NCBI GenBank assembly: GCA_030374805.1
Contig: JARGSG010000189.1
Span: 1,798,001-1,862,000, forward strand
Source: Gracilaria gracilis
Lineage: Eukaryota; Rhodophyta; Florideophyceae; Gracilariales; Gracilariaceae
DNA length: 64,000 nt
Reading direction: 5' to 3'
The notes under the pieces were generated by a model that was not told where the DNA came from, ran no database searches, and worked only from the letters and a program-made list of their open reading frames with translations. How positions within the stretch are numbered: the stretch's first letter is position 1; each line of letters begins with the position of its first letter. Position numbers and translations under genes: made by a program. This document shows, piece by piece, positions 20,657 through 31,724 of this stretch.

Positions 20657-22572
20657 CTAATTGCTAATCGGGGCTATATGGCAGGGGGGAAAGTAGGGCT
20701 TGGTGATTTGGTATCGATAGAACCTCGTCAGGTAGAATCGGTGAAAGCGCCGATGTAACCGAGAAGTGAAGGAAGAAGCGCGGTAGTTGTGACGGGGAAT
20801 TTGACCGAAAGCGAGGATCGAACATGATCGGAGGATTCCAAACCAAGGAGGTACTTTCTCGCAGGTGGAGTGGGTAGAGAGAGGAATTGGGTGGGTGGTG
20901 TTCGGAGTTTTTCGATGGCGGCGAGCATGATGAATTCGGAAACGCCGAGGTGGAAGTTGTGGAGTGGTTTCAAGGGAAAATGTTGTAAAGAGAGAGGAGC
21001 GCCCTGATGTTGAGAAGAGAATAAGATTGGGAGATGGAGGAGTACTTTGCGAGGGAGAGGGATTGGAGAGCTTCAAAGGATATTTCCTTTGTCTTGCAGA
21101 ATACTCAGTGCTTGCGGCCAAGGAGAATGTTTCGTGATTCTCGGAGGAGAGTGGATTGGGATTTGCGTGCGGCATTGGTCTGGTCCTGGGTTCGGGAGAG
21201 TGGAGTGTGATTTGCGTGCGGCGTGGGTCTGTTCCTGGTTTTGGAGGGAAGGGTATGGATTGTGTAGAGCGAGGTCTGAGGGGGAGATGCTGCACCTGTG
21301 AGGAGGGTCTTAGGGGAGTGTTCCGTGGGAGGCGACGAGGATGTCCTCCACTTCCGGAATTTCATCGGAGTAGCTGGAATTAATTGTGTAACAGTAGTGG
21401 AGAACACCATGGGGTTCAAGGAAGGGAAACCCGTTGAGAATGGTGAGCAGAGAGTTGAGAAGGTTAGAGATGGCGAGCTGAATCAGTTCCATTTTGGTCT
21501 GGCCTGGGATTGGAGAGGAGAATTGGGGGATGCCCTCGTGGCTTTCGGAGGCGCGGTTGGGTGGAAGGAGGTTGGCAAGTAGCCGAGAAGGATGGAGTTT
21601 CCAGTAACGCAATTGCGATGGAAGGAATAAGAGATGGTGAAGAATGTGATGTGAATGTAGTAGGTGGTCATAGGAAGAGAATTTGAGCAGGTGAAGGACT
21701 TGACTACGTACATTTGGAAGAGCACGTAAAGGAGTCAATACCGGTGGTGTCGGGAGATGGTCGGATGCATGAGTTGTAGGAGGACTGAATGAGGGCGGCT
21801 TTTAGGGAGGGGAATGCTTCTTGGCCGAGGGCGGAGGCCATGGGGTGGAGGAAAGCAGGGTCGCCGGATTCAATGGTATTTGAGAGGGGGTGGAAGAAGG
21901 TGTTGTGAAAGTGTGCGAGGGCGAGAGGTTGTTTGAGGACCTGGTTGGCTTCTCTGTGGAAGACAGTGGTAGAAAAAAGCTGCTGTGCGTCTGTAAGGGT
22001 GGTGGGGGCGAAACAGATGGTGCTGAATTGGTGCTGGAGGTGGTGTTCCTGGAGCTTTAGGCGCTGGGTAGCGGAGCAGACGGCATTATGGAATGCAGAT
22101 TTGGAAAAGGCGCGGTCGTGTGGGAAGGGAGATGAATTTGTGCGCAGTGCGGTGGCCGAGGGAGGAGGTGATGAAAGAGATGTATAAGGGCATTCGTTGG
22201 AGTTGGGGGTTGTCGAGGAGTTGGAAGGGAGTGGGGCTTGGGGAAAGTAGGGGAGGGGGTGGTAGACAGACCAATGGGTGTTGTGGCATTATGGTAGGCG
22301 TCTTGGATGTGGAGTGGGAGGGAGAATTGCTGGTGATGATAAGAGTTGTGGTATAGGATGGCGACGGGGTCGAAAGGGCGGTTTGTGGGACGGGATATAA
22401 AGAAAGTTGAGGGGTGGAATTGTGACCCTTGGTCCATGGGGGGAAGTAGGGGTGCCTCCGCGGGGGGAGAGGAAACGCTTGGTCGCGGTGGGGCGATTGG
22501 TGCATCTTCTCTGGTGCCTTTCGATTGCGGGGATGGATTGACTGAAGAAAGACCAGCCTTTAAAGCAGCCAT
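20657..22572 (-). pseudogene. large proline/serine/histidine-rich protein gene, unclassified, broken
   Basis: Minus-strand readings from an ATG at 22572 (MAALKAGLSSVNPSPQSKG) give a proline-rich leader, a His/Pro-rich middle (AILYHNSYHHQQFSLPLHIQ), more ordered helical segments near 21.4-21.5 kb (MELIQLAISNLLNSLLTILN) and a C-terminal segment near 20.75-20.97 kb (EFIMLAAIEKLRTPPTQFL). The reading is broken, with several breaks. No family is recognised. The Gly/Trp-rich plus-strand ORFs over the same span are its antisense. It is the largest coding trace in the 14.55-23.11 kb element and may be a structural or DNA-handling protein of that element; this is a guess. Confidence 0.4.
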
Positions 22573-22664
22573 TTGGAATGTTGGGGAAGGGTGGAGGGCT
22601 GGCGGGGGATGAGGGGTTACGTACCGGGGAGCGCATTATGGGGCACGGACGTTGGGACAAAATT

Positions 22665-23083
22665 GTGGGGACGTTTACACATGATGCGAAGGCGTTTCAA
22701 ATATTGCTTTTATAAATGTATGATGTAAACGTGTTGTCTAGTGAACCGATCTCCACAAATTGAAAAGGTATTCTTTGTATTTGTATACTTCTATCCCTAT
22801 TCGATAAGCAGTTATGTAAGTATCTATATTGCTATTCGCCACCGTATACATGAAAATAGGTGGCACCTACACACCTACATTGTGCTGCGGAACTACCATA
22901 AACGGAAGAAGCATGCTAGTTTCCCTTCCCCCCAAACTCGCAAAGATGGAAATGATTTGGAATAATTCTTTCGGAAAAAACTAGCAGAAGTGGAAAGTTG
23001 GAAATATTTTCGGAAATTAGCACTTCCAAATTTGGATAAATTCACCGTTTTTTCGTTCGTTTCAATTCGGTCATTTTTGACCG
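22665..23083. other. right subterminal region of the TIR element
   Basis: No gene is seen. CTAGTT-type motifs cluster toward the right inverted repeat. Confidence 0.4.
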
Positions 23084-23111
23084 CTAAACTAGCATTCTGA
23101 TAACACCGACG
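23084..23111 (-). repeat. right terminal inverted repeat
   Basis: The reverse complement begins CGTCGGTGTTATCAGAATGC. Further CTAGTT-type motifs lie inward at about 22980 (inverted) and 22914. Confidence 0.7.
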
Positions 23112-23850
23112 TGAGACAGTGGAAGCATCAGGTGCGGTGAAGGCCAGCAGTGACCACCAAAAACAACGAGATGACAACGCTCTGTTTACGTAGGGTAGTA
23201 AGAGGGTAATACCGAGGTAACCGTGCGCGGCCTCTGAGCGAACCCGAGGAATTGTTGGATGGAAAAAATTTAGTACAACCGCGAAGGCGGGCTGCAAATG
23301 AGCGAAAATTGGGAACCGCTTTGGGGAAGGGCACAGCAGAAACTCGGTAAAGTTAGGCGGTTATTGAGCGATATAAATGCTTCAATCGGTGGCGGTTTCA
23401 CGAAGCAGCGACAGGCTTGATTGAAAATAGCGAGAGCAACCGTAGCGTTTTGCAGCAAAAGAAAGGCCCTGAACGGGCACTAAGCTAAGAACCTGTGCGA
23501 AAACCGCAGGAGCAGGTGACGAAGTTTCAATGACGAAGCTATGTTGGGCGGCACGGTAAAACGGAAATTTATCCAAGCACCACAAGTTTGTGAAAATGTA
23601 ACGCTAAAGCTCCGACAGGTTTGCGTGACGGGAGGGCGGGTTTAGTTCCAGCTCTGAAAACGGTAATTCCGAGAAGGATCACCTTGCTGCAGTTGGCAGG
23701 AGCAGCACCCGTAGCGTTTGGCAGCAAGAGTAAGTCAGCGGCAGTGTTTTTGAGTGCAAAGGTAAACCAGCAACAATATTGTGAGCAAAAGACAGCGGTA
23801 GGTGTCGGTAGCGAGAATAGAACAACGGAGCCATGCGTGGCTGTTGTCCA
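23112..23850. other. no recognisable gene
   Basis: Short ORFs on both strands, none with a motif. The stretch leads into the 27-bp tandem repeat. Confidence 0.3.
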
Positions 23851-23970
23851 AAAGAGTTGCAGATCGGCGTGAGGGCGAAGCAGCTGGAGATCGACGTAAA
23901 GGCGGAGCAGCTGCAGCTCAGCGTAAGGACAGAGCAGCTGCAGATTGGCGTGAGAGCGGAGCAGCTGCAG
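23851..23970 (+). repeat. 27-bp minisatellite, about 4.5 copies, coding-like
   Basis: The unit is close to GCGGAGCAGCTGCAGATTGG followed by CGTGAGA. It reads as a nine-residue repeat (AEQLQIGVR) in the plus ORF 23833-24252, or as leucine-rich repeats on minus. Unit length is a multiple of three and differences between units are mostly conservative on plus. Confidence 0.8.
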
Positions 23971-24479
23971 AGATCGGGGGGAGGACACAGGAGCGACGCA
24001 TGCGCTCACACTTGTGGAATGTGCAGTGCACATTTGAATGAGTTAATCTGGTTGCGAGTCAATGGAATGGATTACAGCGAAAAAGCACAAACGTCCCCTT
24101 TTAATTGGTCTACTCTTATCTCTAGTATAGTAGAGGTAAGAGGTTTTCGGTTCAAAAGAGTTAAGCGTCTCCTGGAAACCCAAATCGCAAACGCGCTTCT
24201 CAGTGGATATGTTCGTTTGCGTTTAGGTAGAGGTCCTAAAAATCGCAGTTAAAAAAACCCCAAACCAAAGCATTACGTAGTCATCGAGAGTATACAGTTT
24301 GCTTCTACTTCCACCATCACCCTTTTACTACGACTTCCTGCTCGACGTTTCTGATTCTTCATTCGTGTTGTACTGCAATGACCCGTCGTCCCCCAGAGTT
24401 ACTCTTGACGCCAAAACGGCAACCGTTGTTTAGGATTAAACTGGTCCTTTACCAACGACGCATCCCACAGGGTAACTTA
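23971..24479. other. no gene; palindrome-bearing repeat inside
   Basis: The plus ORF 23833-24252 (139 codons) runs through the minisatellite and this stretch but shows no known motif. The segment at 24110-24176 is the inverted match of 11256-11316. Confidence 0.4.
24110..24176 (-). repeat. inverted copy of the TTATCTCTA palindrome repeat
   Basis: In reverse complement it reads TTAACTCTTTTGAACCGAAA then CTTACCTCTACTATACTAG, parallel to 11256-11316. Confidence 0.65.
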
Positions 24480-25470
24480 AGAAAATTGGTTTTAAGGTTC
24501 CCATGACAATCCACGTTTTTCTTTTTTAAATGGCAGAGGATGCAAGCCATCGCTGATTGTACTCACAGGTCTTGCTTACAGGACATTTGGTTACTTGCTC
24601 GAGAAGGTCAAACCGTTTTACCAACGTTTTACACCGTACACTGTATGTGGGTACAAACAAATGCGTTCCACAACCAGCCGAGGCAGACCGAGATTGATGG
24701 ACGCTATCACCTGCTTAGGACTGTTGTCACACACAAAGACAAGAGGCTCTTTAATGAATATATCGCTCATTTTTGGAACCACCGCAAGTGTTTCTTCTTT
24801 GTATATAAAATACGCCCGACGTCTTCTCATCAACATTCCAACAAAAGAACGGACGGCCGCTGTGAAGATGCCATCTTATTAGGAGCCTCAATGCGCGATG
24901 TACCTGATAGAGGCCAACTACCCATTTCTTTAGCACGTCGAATGTTTTGCAGACTGACTGAAACTGAAACTACCATAAAGTGGGGACAAGATCATTCACA
25001 ACCGTTTTTACAACGGCTGGACTCATAATCATATGTAGCAAACGTGCTTACATTCATCCCAACAGTGGTAATAATTTCATGTGGATTGAATGCACCCGGA
25101 GCAATGCACGACTCCCATGTTGCAGAGAACTCAGGAGTGTACGAAGAACTTGAAATGGCGCACGAAGAGTATGGAGGACATTGCGAGATCGACTCGGCTT
25201 TCTCCAGAGGAAGGTATCCGTTTTTACTTAGAAACAGTCCGAATATAGTGGTCACGGCTGTTGAGCCGTCCGAAATTGAAACCGATAGGCAGGCCACATC
25301 GCTCCGACAGAGTGCTGATTGGGAAATGCGCTCGTATAAATCATGCTTTCCGCGGGTCGAAGATAGAATCTAGTACGAACCGTATGGTAAAAGAAAGATG
25401 TTTCTGACGTTCTTAGTGCTTCTGTTCAACCTTCCAACTAGAATGGTGGGGTTAAATCAGACCCAAATGG
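24480..25470 (+). pseudogene. Harbinger-like DDE transposase
   Basis: Conserved blocks in order: RGRPRLMDAITCLGLLSHTK (about 24677), GSLMNISLIFGTTASVSSLY (about 24750), FYNGWTHNH (about 25003), CGLNAPGAMHDSHVAENSGV (about 25080, containing the second catalytic Asp in HDS), CEIDSAFSRGRYPFL (about 25175) and SCFPRVEDR with MVGLNQTQ at the end. The family normally reads RPxRLxDVxxVLGLxLxxTxTRG, FYNGW, LNAPGSWHDS and VDSAF at these points. The N-terminal block is in one frame (24595-24882) and the C-terminal part in another (25044-25373, then on past a stop), with FYNGW still in the first frame. The first catalytic Asp region is not recognisable. Inactive. Confidence 0.8.
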
Positions 25471-25473
25471 TAT

Positions 25474-26525
25474 TCAAACCAGCACTGCACTGCAACTCAA
25501 ACTCGTTAGTCTCTCAATTGCATCATTTTGAAGGGCATCGCTGTGGCGGCCACCATTCGGTGCACGACCAGCATCAATTAAAAGCATCATCATGCTCATC
25601 ATGTTTTCATGATTTTTCTGTCCTGATTCTATAAAACGTTCTAACCGAAGAACCTCCTGCTGCTCCCTCTCTCCCGCTGCTCCCGTTCTCTTTCGCAATT
25701 TATACGAAGCTCCTCCCGCTTCCGTTGTTTCTTCGTATCTTTCTGATCCTGAAGAATCGAAAGCTTGTAGAGAGTAACCAGATCTTCGTTTCCATCAGGT
25801 TTGTTTCGACGCACGTGCGTTAAGCGGCGGAATTGAAAAGCAGCGGTGGTGACGAGCGCATTGTTTGGAGGCACTTCTTCAACATCATCCTCTTCGCCTT
25901 GATGGTCGTCATTCTCTTCCTGAAGTGCTTCATCGAGGTCAGTAGCGGGTTCTTCTTCTTAATTACTCGCTAAATCGAGGCCCACATCCTCATCAGTGCT
26001 ACCAATTTCGCAGATTTTCCTGATCATCTCGTTGATCTTCTGCGCTCGCTTCACATCCGGAGGGCAATGTGGATCTCCTGTGGGAACCTTTGTTCTGTAT
26101 AGAGTTGCAAATTTCCGACGAAGGGACTCGGGAGTACTTTTATAAGAAGGGAACACATCGTGGTGATTCATGGTAACTGTGTCCCATTCCATGGGTCCTA
26201 TGGGCAAAAAGTGTTCCAGCAGATCCAGTAAACTGTTCACTTCTATCGTCGTAAAGCTAAAGCCACGTGACTTATTGTTTTTCTGCTTCTTAGACAGCTA
26301 TGACGCGCCCGGATGTGCAGCGCAAGGTACGAAGCGTTTATCGGTCCCTAGTTTGTTGGGGTTCGCTCGGGATGGAATACATCTCGGTGCACGTGAAGCT
26401 ACGGTTCCACCATTGACGAAGGTTGCAGGTATATCCGACACCAGCTGTACATTGCTCTGCGACTCTGGCGCTGTGGTCTTAACAGTCAACAGTGAACTTG
26501 GACTGTTCTCGAGTTGCTCGTTCAT
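25474..26525 (-). pseudogene. Harbinger-associated Myb/SANT-like protein (DUF6818 type)
   Basis: The domain at about 26.0-26.26 kb reads VNSLLDLLEHFLPIGPMEWD, ESLRRKFATLYRTKVPTGDP and CPPDVKRAQKINEMI. This matches the Myb-like DUF6818 pattern (LLDxxEExLPxGxxEW, KFxxLxxxxxPTGDPxCPPxVxRA). It is followed by an acidic stretch and a Lys/Arg/Glu coiled coil (KRKREELRINCEREREQRER), which continues in another frame as QQEVLRLERFIESGQ and overlaps the transposase tail. Two in-frame stops (TAG near 26298, TAA at 25959) and one frame change near 25.68 kb break it. Such proteins bind element ends and deliver the transposase to DNA. Confidence 0.72.
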
Positions 26526-26660
26526 TGCCAAGAAGAAAAGAGTTGTCAAAAACCCAATGGTGGACGTCAAATGCAGATATGAGATGAACGCATCACTATG
26601 GGGGCACTCATTATAGAGCGGGCCGGGGCTTTGGAGTTTTCTGATTTTTCGCTTCAACGT

Positions 26661-27097
26661 CGAAGACGGCTATGAGCGCGAGCAGGTTCTCGTTTCGGTT
26701 GGTCATCGATGCATATATAGAGGGGTATACAATGCCGAAGATGTGTTTGCGTGGCGGTATTACTCGCTTCGCATGTCTCCTGACGCCGTGCAAAGTAGAG
26801 CACGCAAATCACGGAAACTAAACAAATCGTGACGATTTGAGAGTGCGCAAACAGCGTCTTTGTATTTTCAGGAGACGCCCATTTGCACCAAATTAAAACT
26901 CACTCTGCTCACCGCAATATCTCCAACTTTCTGTTCCTTGTCGTATTGCAACTTTCAACCCACATCGTCATGCCTCTCAACGTCCGAACCCGAGAGCTGC
27001 AATGATCCAGTTGACCAAAACAGGTTCTTAGTTCAATCCGTAAAAAAGTGAGAGAACAAAAAAAATCCCCACAAAACATTCCAAAAACAGTAACAAT
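26661..27097. other. no gene seen
   Basis: Mixed spacer between the Harbinger element and the first LTR. Confidence 0.3.
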
Positions 27098-27603
27098 GTC
27101 GTACAAATACCGATAGGGTGTGGGGTCCACCTTGTAGAGGGAGCGCGCGAGGGCTCAACCTAAAGTGGAAAAACACACAGCCAATATGGTAGTAGGGCAC
27201 CTGAAACCCGCAGGGGCAAACGACCGGGAAACTAGTCTAGACCGTGGAGATGTACGGTAGTAGAGGTCGACGCGGAGTAAAACCTGAATAGTAATAGAGT
27301 AGCAAGTGACCAAGTTGGGATAGTTACTGCCCTAATGGTGCCCGACTTTACAATACCCGAGGGGGAAGGTTAGGTGCACCACAATATATACAAGGTGCAC
27401 CGACGCCGATCTCCCATGCGGGCATGACGTCATCGACTGCACCCATGACCTACTGTCATGAGCCAGCAATGCTAAGCTAAACTAAATTAGAAATTAGAAA
27501 ATAGAAAATAGAAAATAGAGCATCTTAATTGGGTGGAGGACCGCCAGCAAGGCGCACTTGTAGGCCCACGTGGCACCAACCCATTGAGGTCTCATTGTAC
27601 TAC
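27098..27603 (-). repeat. LTR of element X (left)
   Basis: Shares GGTGTGGGG, AATATGGTAGTAGGGCACC and ACGGTAGTAGA with 31508-31724, and CATGACCTACTGTCATG and GAGGTCTCATTGTACTACA with 43531-43803. Contains an (AATAG/AAATAG)n simple repeat at 27485-27519. Confidence 0.75.
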
Positions 27604-28210
27604 AAACAAACCATGTAGAGTACTCAATAAGAACCAAAAACCCAAAAAAACCCAAACCGTTTTTTAATGTTGATGGAAATTTTTAATAACTGATAAAATT
27701 TGTGGCAGTTGTTCACAAAACTTTTACCGCTTTATTTAATCCCAAACAACTTCTTCCAGGAAATCAAATCTCTTTAAAGACCAATATAAAAAATTTGAAA
27801 ACCAATTCAACAAACTTTAAATTGCACAGAGATCACCTGGTGATCATTCGTGTAGTAAACCTCCGTTAGCATTTCTGTGTTTTTCTTCAAAAACCAATAC
27901 GTATACGATACAAAACAAAACACGGCTAGAAACGTAACATTCTTGCTAAAGCCATAGGTTCATGAAAAAATGTCGTCACAACATCATATCCTTTGTGAAA
28001 GTAAAATAACAACCATAAACTCGGGTAAATTTAACAATTACATAGACATCTTTCATGTATATAATAGTTTCTCTTTCGTAGATAGGTCTTCAATTCGTAG
28101 AAACACGATAATTAGAACAGCTTAAAACGTAGTAGTTCGAATCGCAACACTACACAACACATGACAAATCGCTTGTTGTGTTCTACTTCTCTATAACCAA
28201 CTGCATCAAA
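27604..28210. other. no gene; AT-rich interior of X
   Basis: AT-rich sequence between the X LTR and the DDE transposase remnant, with no coding trace. It may hold the left flank or end of that transposon. Confidence 0.3.
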
Positions 28211-29560
28211 ATGGACGAGAAACTTGCTGAGCAGACTCTTTAATATATTCAAGAGACCAATGAAGCACGGCTGGATGGAATGAATCGGTTTTACGGCGAC
28301 AAGTACGATTAGTCTGAAGAAGATCGGAGTTCAGAGCGAACAGTTTTTGATATTTTTTATGAGGCAGAAGGTGCAGCGGGAATAATAAATATGGTTAATT
28401 TTACATAATGCCAACTAGAACCTCTCTACAAACGGTCCGAAAAGTCTGTAATGAAAGCCTGGAAGAAGGACCTTGGCAACAAGTCTTCAATATCTTGCTT
28501 TCATACATTGTTTATTACATTGACAGGATGTAAAATAAGCGGGACATGGCATTTGTTATCCCGTCTGTTTCGGATGAAAACTGCCGCATTTCAGAGTTCT
28601 GTTACAAAAAATATATTTGACTTTTTGAAACCGAATTCTTTGTTGACTACGTTGTAGAAATGGAAGAAATGTTCACTATTTCATATGTAACCCAGAAGAA
28701 AGAGCTTTTCAAAGATTATCCGCATGCTCGGTATGCAACTGATGTTAGTTTTCTGCCCAAAACCGTCCCCTCTGCCCCATGGAATAAGGGAAAAAATACT
28801 ATAGTGACATACACAAACTTTATGGACAATAGGCAGAGATTTCAGTACTTTCTTGTGGGTTGGCAATAAATTCTTACGAACCCCAACCAGTATCAGTCGC
28901 GGACTCTACAAGATTTCAACAAATTTTACATTTTCAAAACGAAGCTCCAAAGAAGAATGATAGATAAAAAGTCCTTAAATATTGGTGATGAAACAAATGA
29001 ACAGGAATTGGAGTTCTGGGAAGTGCTCATGGACAAAGGCTACGTTGAAATGGAGAGGCTTGTTAGTTACATTGTACTAAAGAAAAAACCACAAAATGAA
29101 TTTCTAACTTCTTTTAACAATCGACGTAATAGAAGCGTTGCGTCAGACAGAATAATTGTGATAAACTACTTTGGTAGACTGCAGAATTTATGGAATCTGC
29201 TTGGAAAAAAGTGGACCTGAGAACGCTCAAACTTTCGCTCCTTTTTAAAGCTCTTGTTGGCGATGACCAAGTATCATGTAGTAAAGAATCCCTTGTGCCG
29301 AGAGGATGGTGAGTTTTTCAGGAGATGTCAAAACAGACTTTAGACGGTTGGTATGAAAGATGAAAGGCCCCGCAAAGGAGCTGGTACTCAATATAAAAAA
29401 ACGACGCAGAACCAAGATTCTGGGGGATTCCAAAAATGAAACACACGAAAGCGCGGTCCTGTCAGAATAGGGGAACATTTGAAGGAGTGTTGAAGACGTG
29501 TTTCGTGCTATTGAAATGGAAACTGAATCTTATGAAAACACTGTGCCGCCACCCAACCTG
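28211..29560 (+). pseudogene. DDE-superfamily (Harbinger/IS5-like) transposase remnant
   Basis: Starts near ATG 28211. Recognisable blocks: GTWHLLSRLFRMKTAAFQ (about 28540), EMEEMFTISYVTQKKELFKD (28660 onward) with YPHARYATDVSFLP (first catalytic Asp region), WEVLMDKGYVEMERL (about 29020, DKGY motif), KKKPQNEF, and SDRIIVINYFGRLQNLWNLL (about 29145, the conserved RxxVENFFGRL helix). These follow a transposase family common in oomycetes and other protists. Reading is scattered over the three plus frames with many stops, and the middle region carrying the second Asp is not recognisable. It is older or faster decaying than the other DNA transposons here. Confidence 0.7.
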
Positions 29561-29884
29561 ATTTAGGCGTATCTGAATTGATTGAGTTATCTACGACTGC
29601 ACTGAGTAATTGGGTACTATGTTGCTTATTTAGGAAACAATTGACGATATATAGAATACTATGTTTTTTGAACTACATAAAGTGTTGTATACGTTTCTAA
29701 ACTCTATTTAAATGGATGTTTATTGCTTTTTGATTGCTTTATCTGCATAAAAAGAGTTTTTTCCAGTAGAAACAGACAAATACTGGCGGAGGTCTAATGT
29801 AAACGTCAAACGTTCCGAAATTACAGCGAGGAATATTTACCGCACAACTGCTGCAAAAGTAGCTTAGAATGAAACAATTAACGA
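29561..29884. other. no gene seen
   Basis: AT-rich spacer inside X. Confidence 0.3.
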
Positions 29885-31367
29885 AAAATGTTCAGCGCAG
29901 ATGTGAATTCAAATTCCTCTAAGGTTCAGTTGGGGTTCGTTAGCGTCCACCAATGGGTTGTTAGTCCGGGCAGGCCGAATGTTTTGCCAGATCACATCGG
30001 GGATGTCGCGAGCGTCTACAACCTCCGGACCGGCGCCGGTATCAAATACAAACGCAACAAGGACCTGTAGGTAACTGATAGAGCTTACTGGGCCATTAAC
30101 TTTATAGTTATTGTACTTAATCACACAAACCACTGGGTACATCTGATTCTTCTTTTTCCACCTCTAAGGTTTCCCGTTCCGGTATTGACGGGCCTGCCAA
30201 TTCACGGCTAGGGGTGGCCACTACGCTAACCGTTCGGTGTTTTCCAGCTCCTCCTGAGCGAAACTGTCCTTCTCCAAGATTGGTGTGTCCTCGACGAGAT
30301 GAACCTGAGATATTGATGGTTGAGCTTGTAACGTCTTTCCAGATCCATATAGGTTACGATGGTTCTGCTGCCTGGCATTGAATAGATTTTTTCGAACCCT
30401 TGGGTGTATTTTGTCACATCGGTTCTCCAGATGTTCTGGCGATAAACAGAGCCAACAAACTAAGCCACAAGTCTGGGGATCACGCATTGCCATAGAGGTA
30501 GGTCTGGTAACCGGATTTGTCGGTGCGGGAGCATATAATGCTTGCGAACCACCGGTTGAGGTTTGCTGAATGCCCGCCTCACTTGGTGGTGACCTTACCG
30601 ATGCTGGTGGTACTGTCGATGGCTAATTAACAATAAAGGGGGCTCGTGTCTGAGCCTTCGGCCCAATCACGAGATAAACCGCCATCCTTGTCTGTACGCG
30701 TATGAGCGAATCACCCTCTGAGGAAGTGCTTCTTCTAGCTGCAACACTGACTGTTTCGGTTTGTGCTTTGAAGTGTGAGGCACCGACGGCTTCTATTCAT
30801 GACGGAGAGTGTCACCGAGCCCCTATTCAGAACATGTAAGCCCACTGTAGTCTACCTTAAGGTTGTTCGCCAGGTAGTTTCGTACCTGCGAATGGATCAC
30901 TTTGTCAACATTGTCGGTAGGAAGCGACTTCAACCTAATAGTAGTAAAGACATTACCGTATCGGATGGCCACATTCCAAAGGCCCGACGAGAAATCCATT
31001 TCGGTTTGGATAGAGCTGTGGCGATATACCCCGCACTTCAGCGCAACCTTCTTGGATAACCTCATCAGTCGCGTAAGTTTCCAACATGAAATTAACCACT
31101 TCTGGGTACGTCTCTAACATCTCCGTTCCCTTGATCTTTCAATTGGGTCCAAAGGTCCTCAACCATTGTCGGCAGACCCTTAATAGTTTCAGGAGCCAAC
31201 GGAGGCTGGGTGCCCGTATCTTTTGAGTTTCCGGCCCGAGATTGCCGAAGCAGCTCCACAGGGTGATCCAAAATGGGTTTTACGGCCAAAGCCGCACAAG
31301 AACCCTTGTGATTAGGTGGCGCGCTAGAGCCACGAGTAATCCTTGTAGGTCTTCCCATAATGACCAA
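29885..31367 (-). pseudogene. Gag and protease traces of retroelement X
   Basis: A CCHC zinc knuckle (CWLCLSPEHLENRC) lies at about 30415-30460 on minus, preceded upstream by Gag-like sequence to 31367. An aspartic-protease active-site motif (FVFDTGAG) follows at about 30030. The order knuckle then protease is that of a retroelement gag-pol. Broken, with several breaks. Confidence 0.6.
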
Positions 31368-31507
31368 TAGTGGTATCCAGTTTTTTCGAGAGTATTCCTA
31401 CGAAACCAAATAGTTGTGTGAACTTCCGGAATTCTTTCAATATTCTTCGTTCACACGTAAAGATACGACAAAAACCAAGAAACTTCTAAATCAGGAAACC
31501 AAAATTT

Positions 31508-31724
31508 TATACAAATACTGATGAGGTGTGGGGCCGCCTGTCGTGAGGGAGCGCTCGTGGGCTCAGTCTATAAGGAGCTACCCCAGAAAATCAATATGGT
31601 GGTAGGGCACCGGAAACTCGTATATGCAAACGGCGAGCCAACTAGTCTAACCATGTAGGTGTACGGTAGTAGAAGTCAACACGCTGTAAAACCTGAATGG
31701 TAGCAGAGAACAAGCGAAAGAGAT
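31508..31724 (-). repeat. LTR of element X (right), first half
   Basis: Matches about 27098-27315. Cut at 31725 by the start of element Y. Confidence 0.75.

Larger units (their letters stand above)
14551..23111. mobile_element. unclassified 8.56-kb element with terminal inverted repeats
   Basis: The ends carry CGTCGGTGTT, three variable positions and GAATGCTAGTTT as inverted copies (14551-14578 and 23084-23111), 25 of 28 positions matching. Several CTAGTT motifs in both orientations cluster within about 100 bp of the left end and 200 bp of the right end, a layout typical of transposase-binding sites in cut-and-paste elements. The interior carries a coiled-coil ORF (-), a reductase pseudogene (+), a cupin-like ORF (-), a palindrome array and a proline-rich broken ORF (-). 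No transposase, integrase or polymerase is recognised. No clear target-site duplication is visible. The alternative is two MITEs of one family that happen to lie in opposite orientation. Confidence 0.5.
24480..26660. mobile_element. PIF/Harbinger-type DNA transposon, decayed
   Basis: The two proteins of the superfamily are both present: a DDE transposase on plus (about 24.5-25.5 kb) and a Myb/SANT-like protein on minus (25.5-26.5 kb), convergent with overlapping 3' ends. Inverted repeats and the 3-bp target duplication could not be fixed by eye. Confidence 0.7.

Noticed and set aside
20657-22660. Plus-strand Gly/Trp-rich ORFs over the proline-rich region
   Set aside because: Antisense of proline-rich codons; the minus readings contain plausible helical segments.
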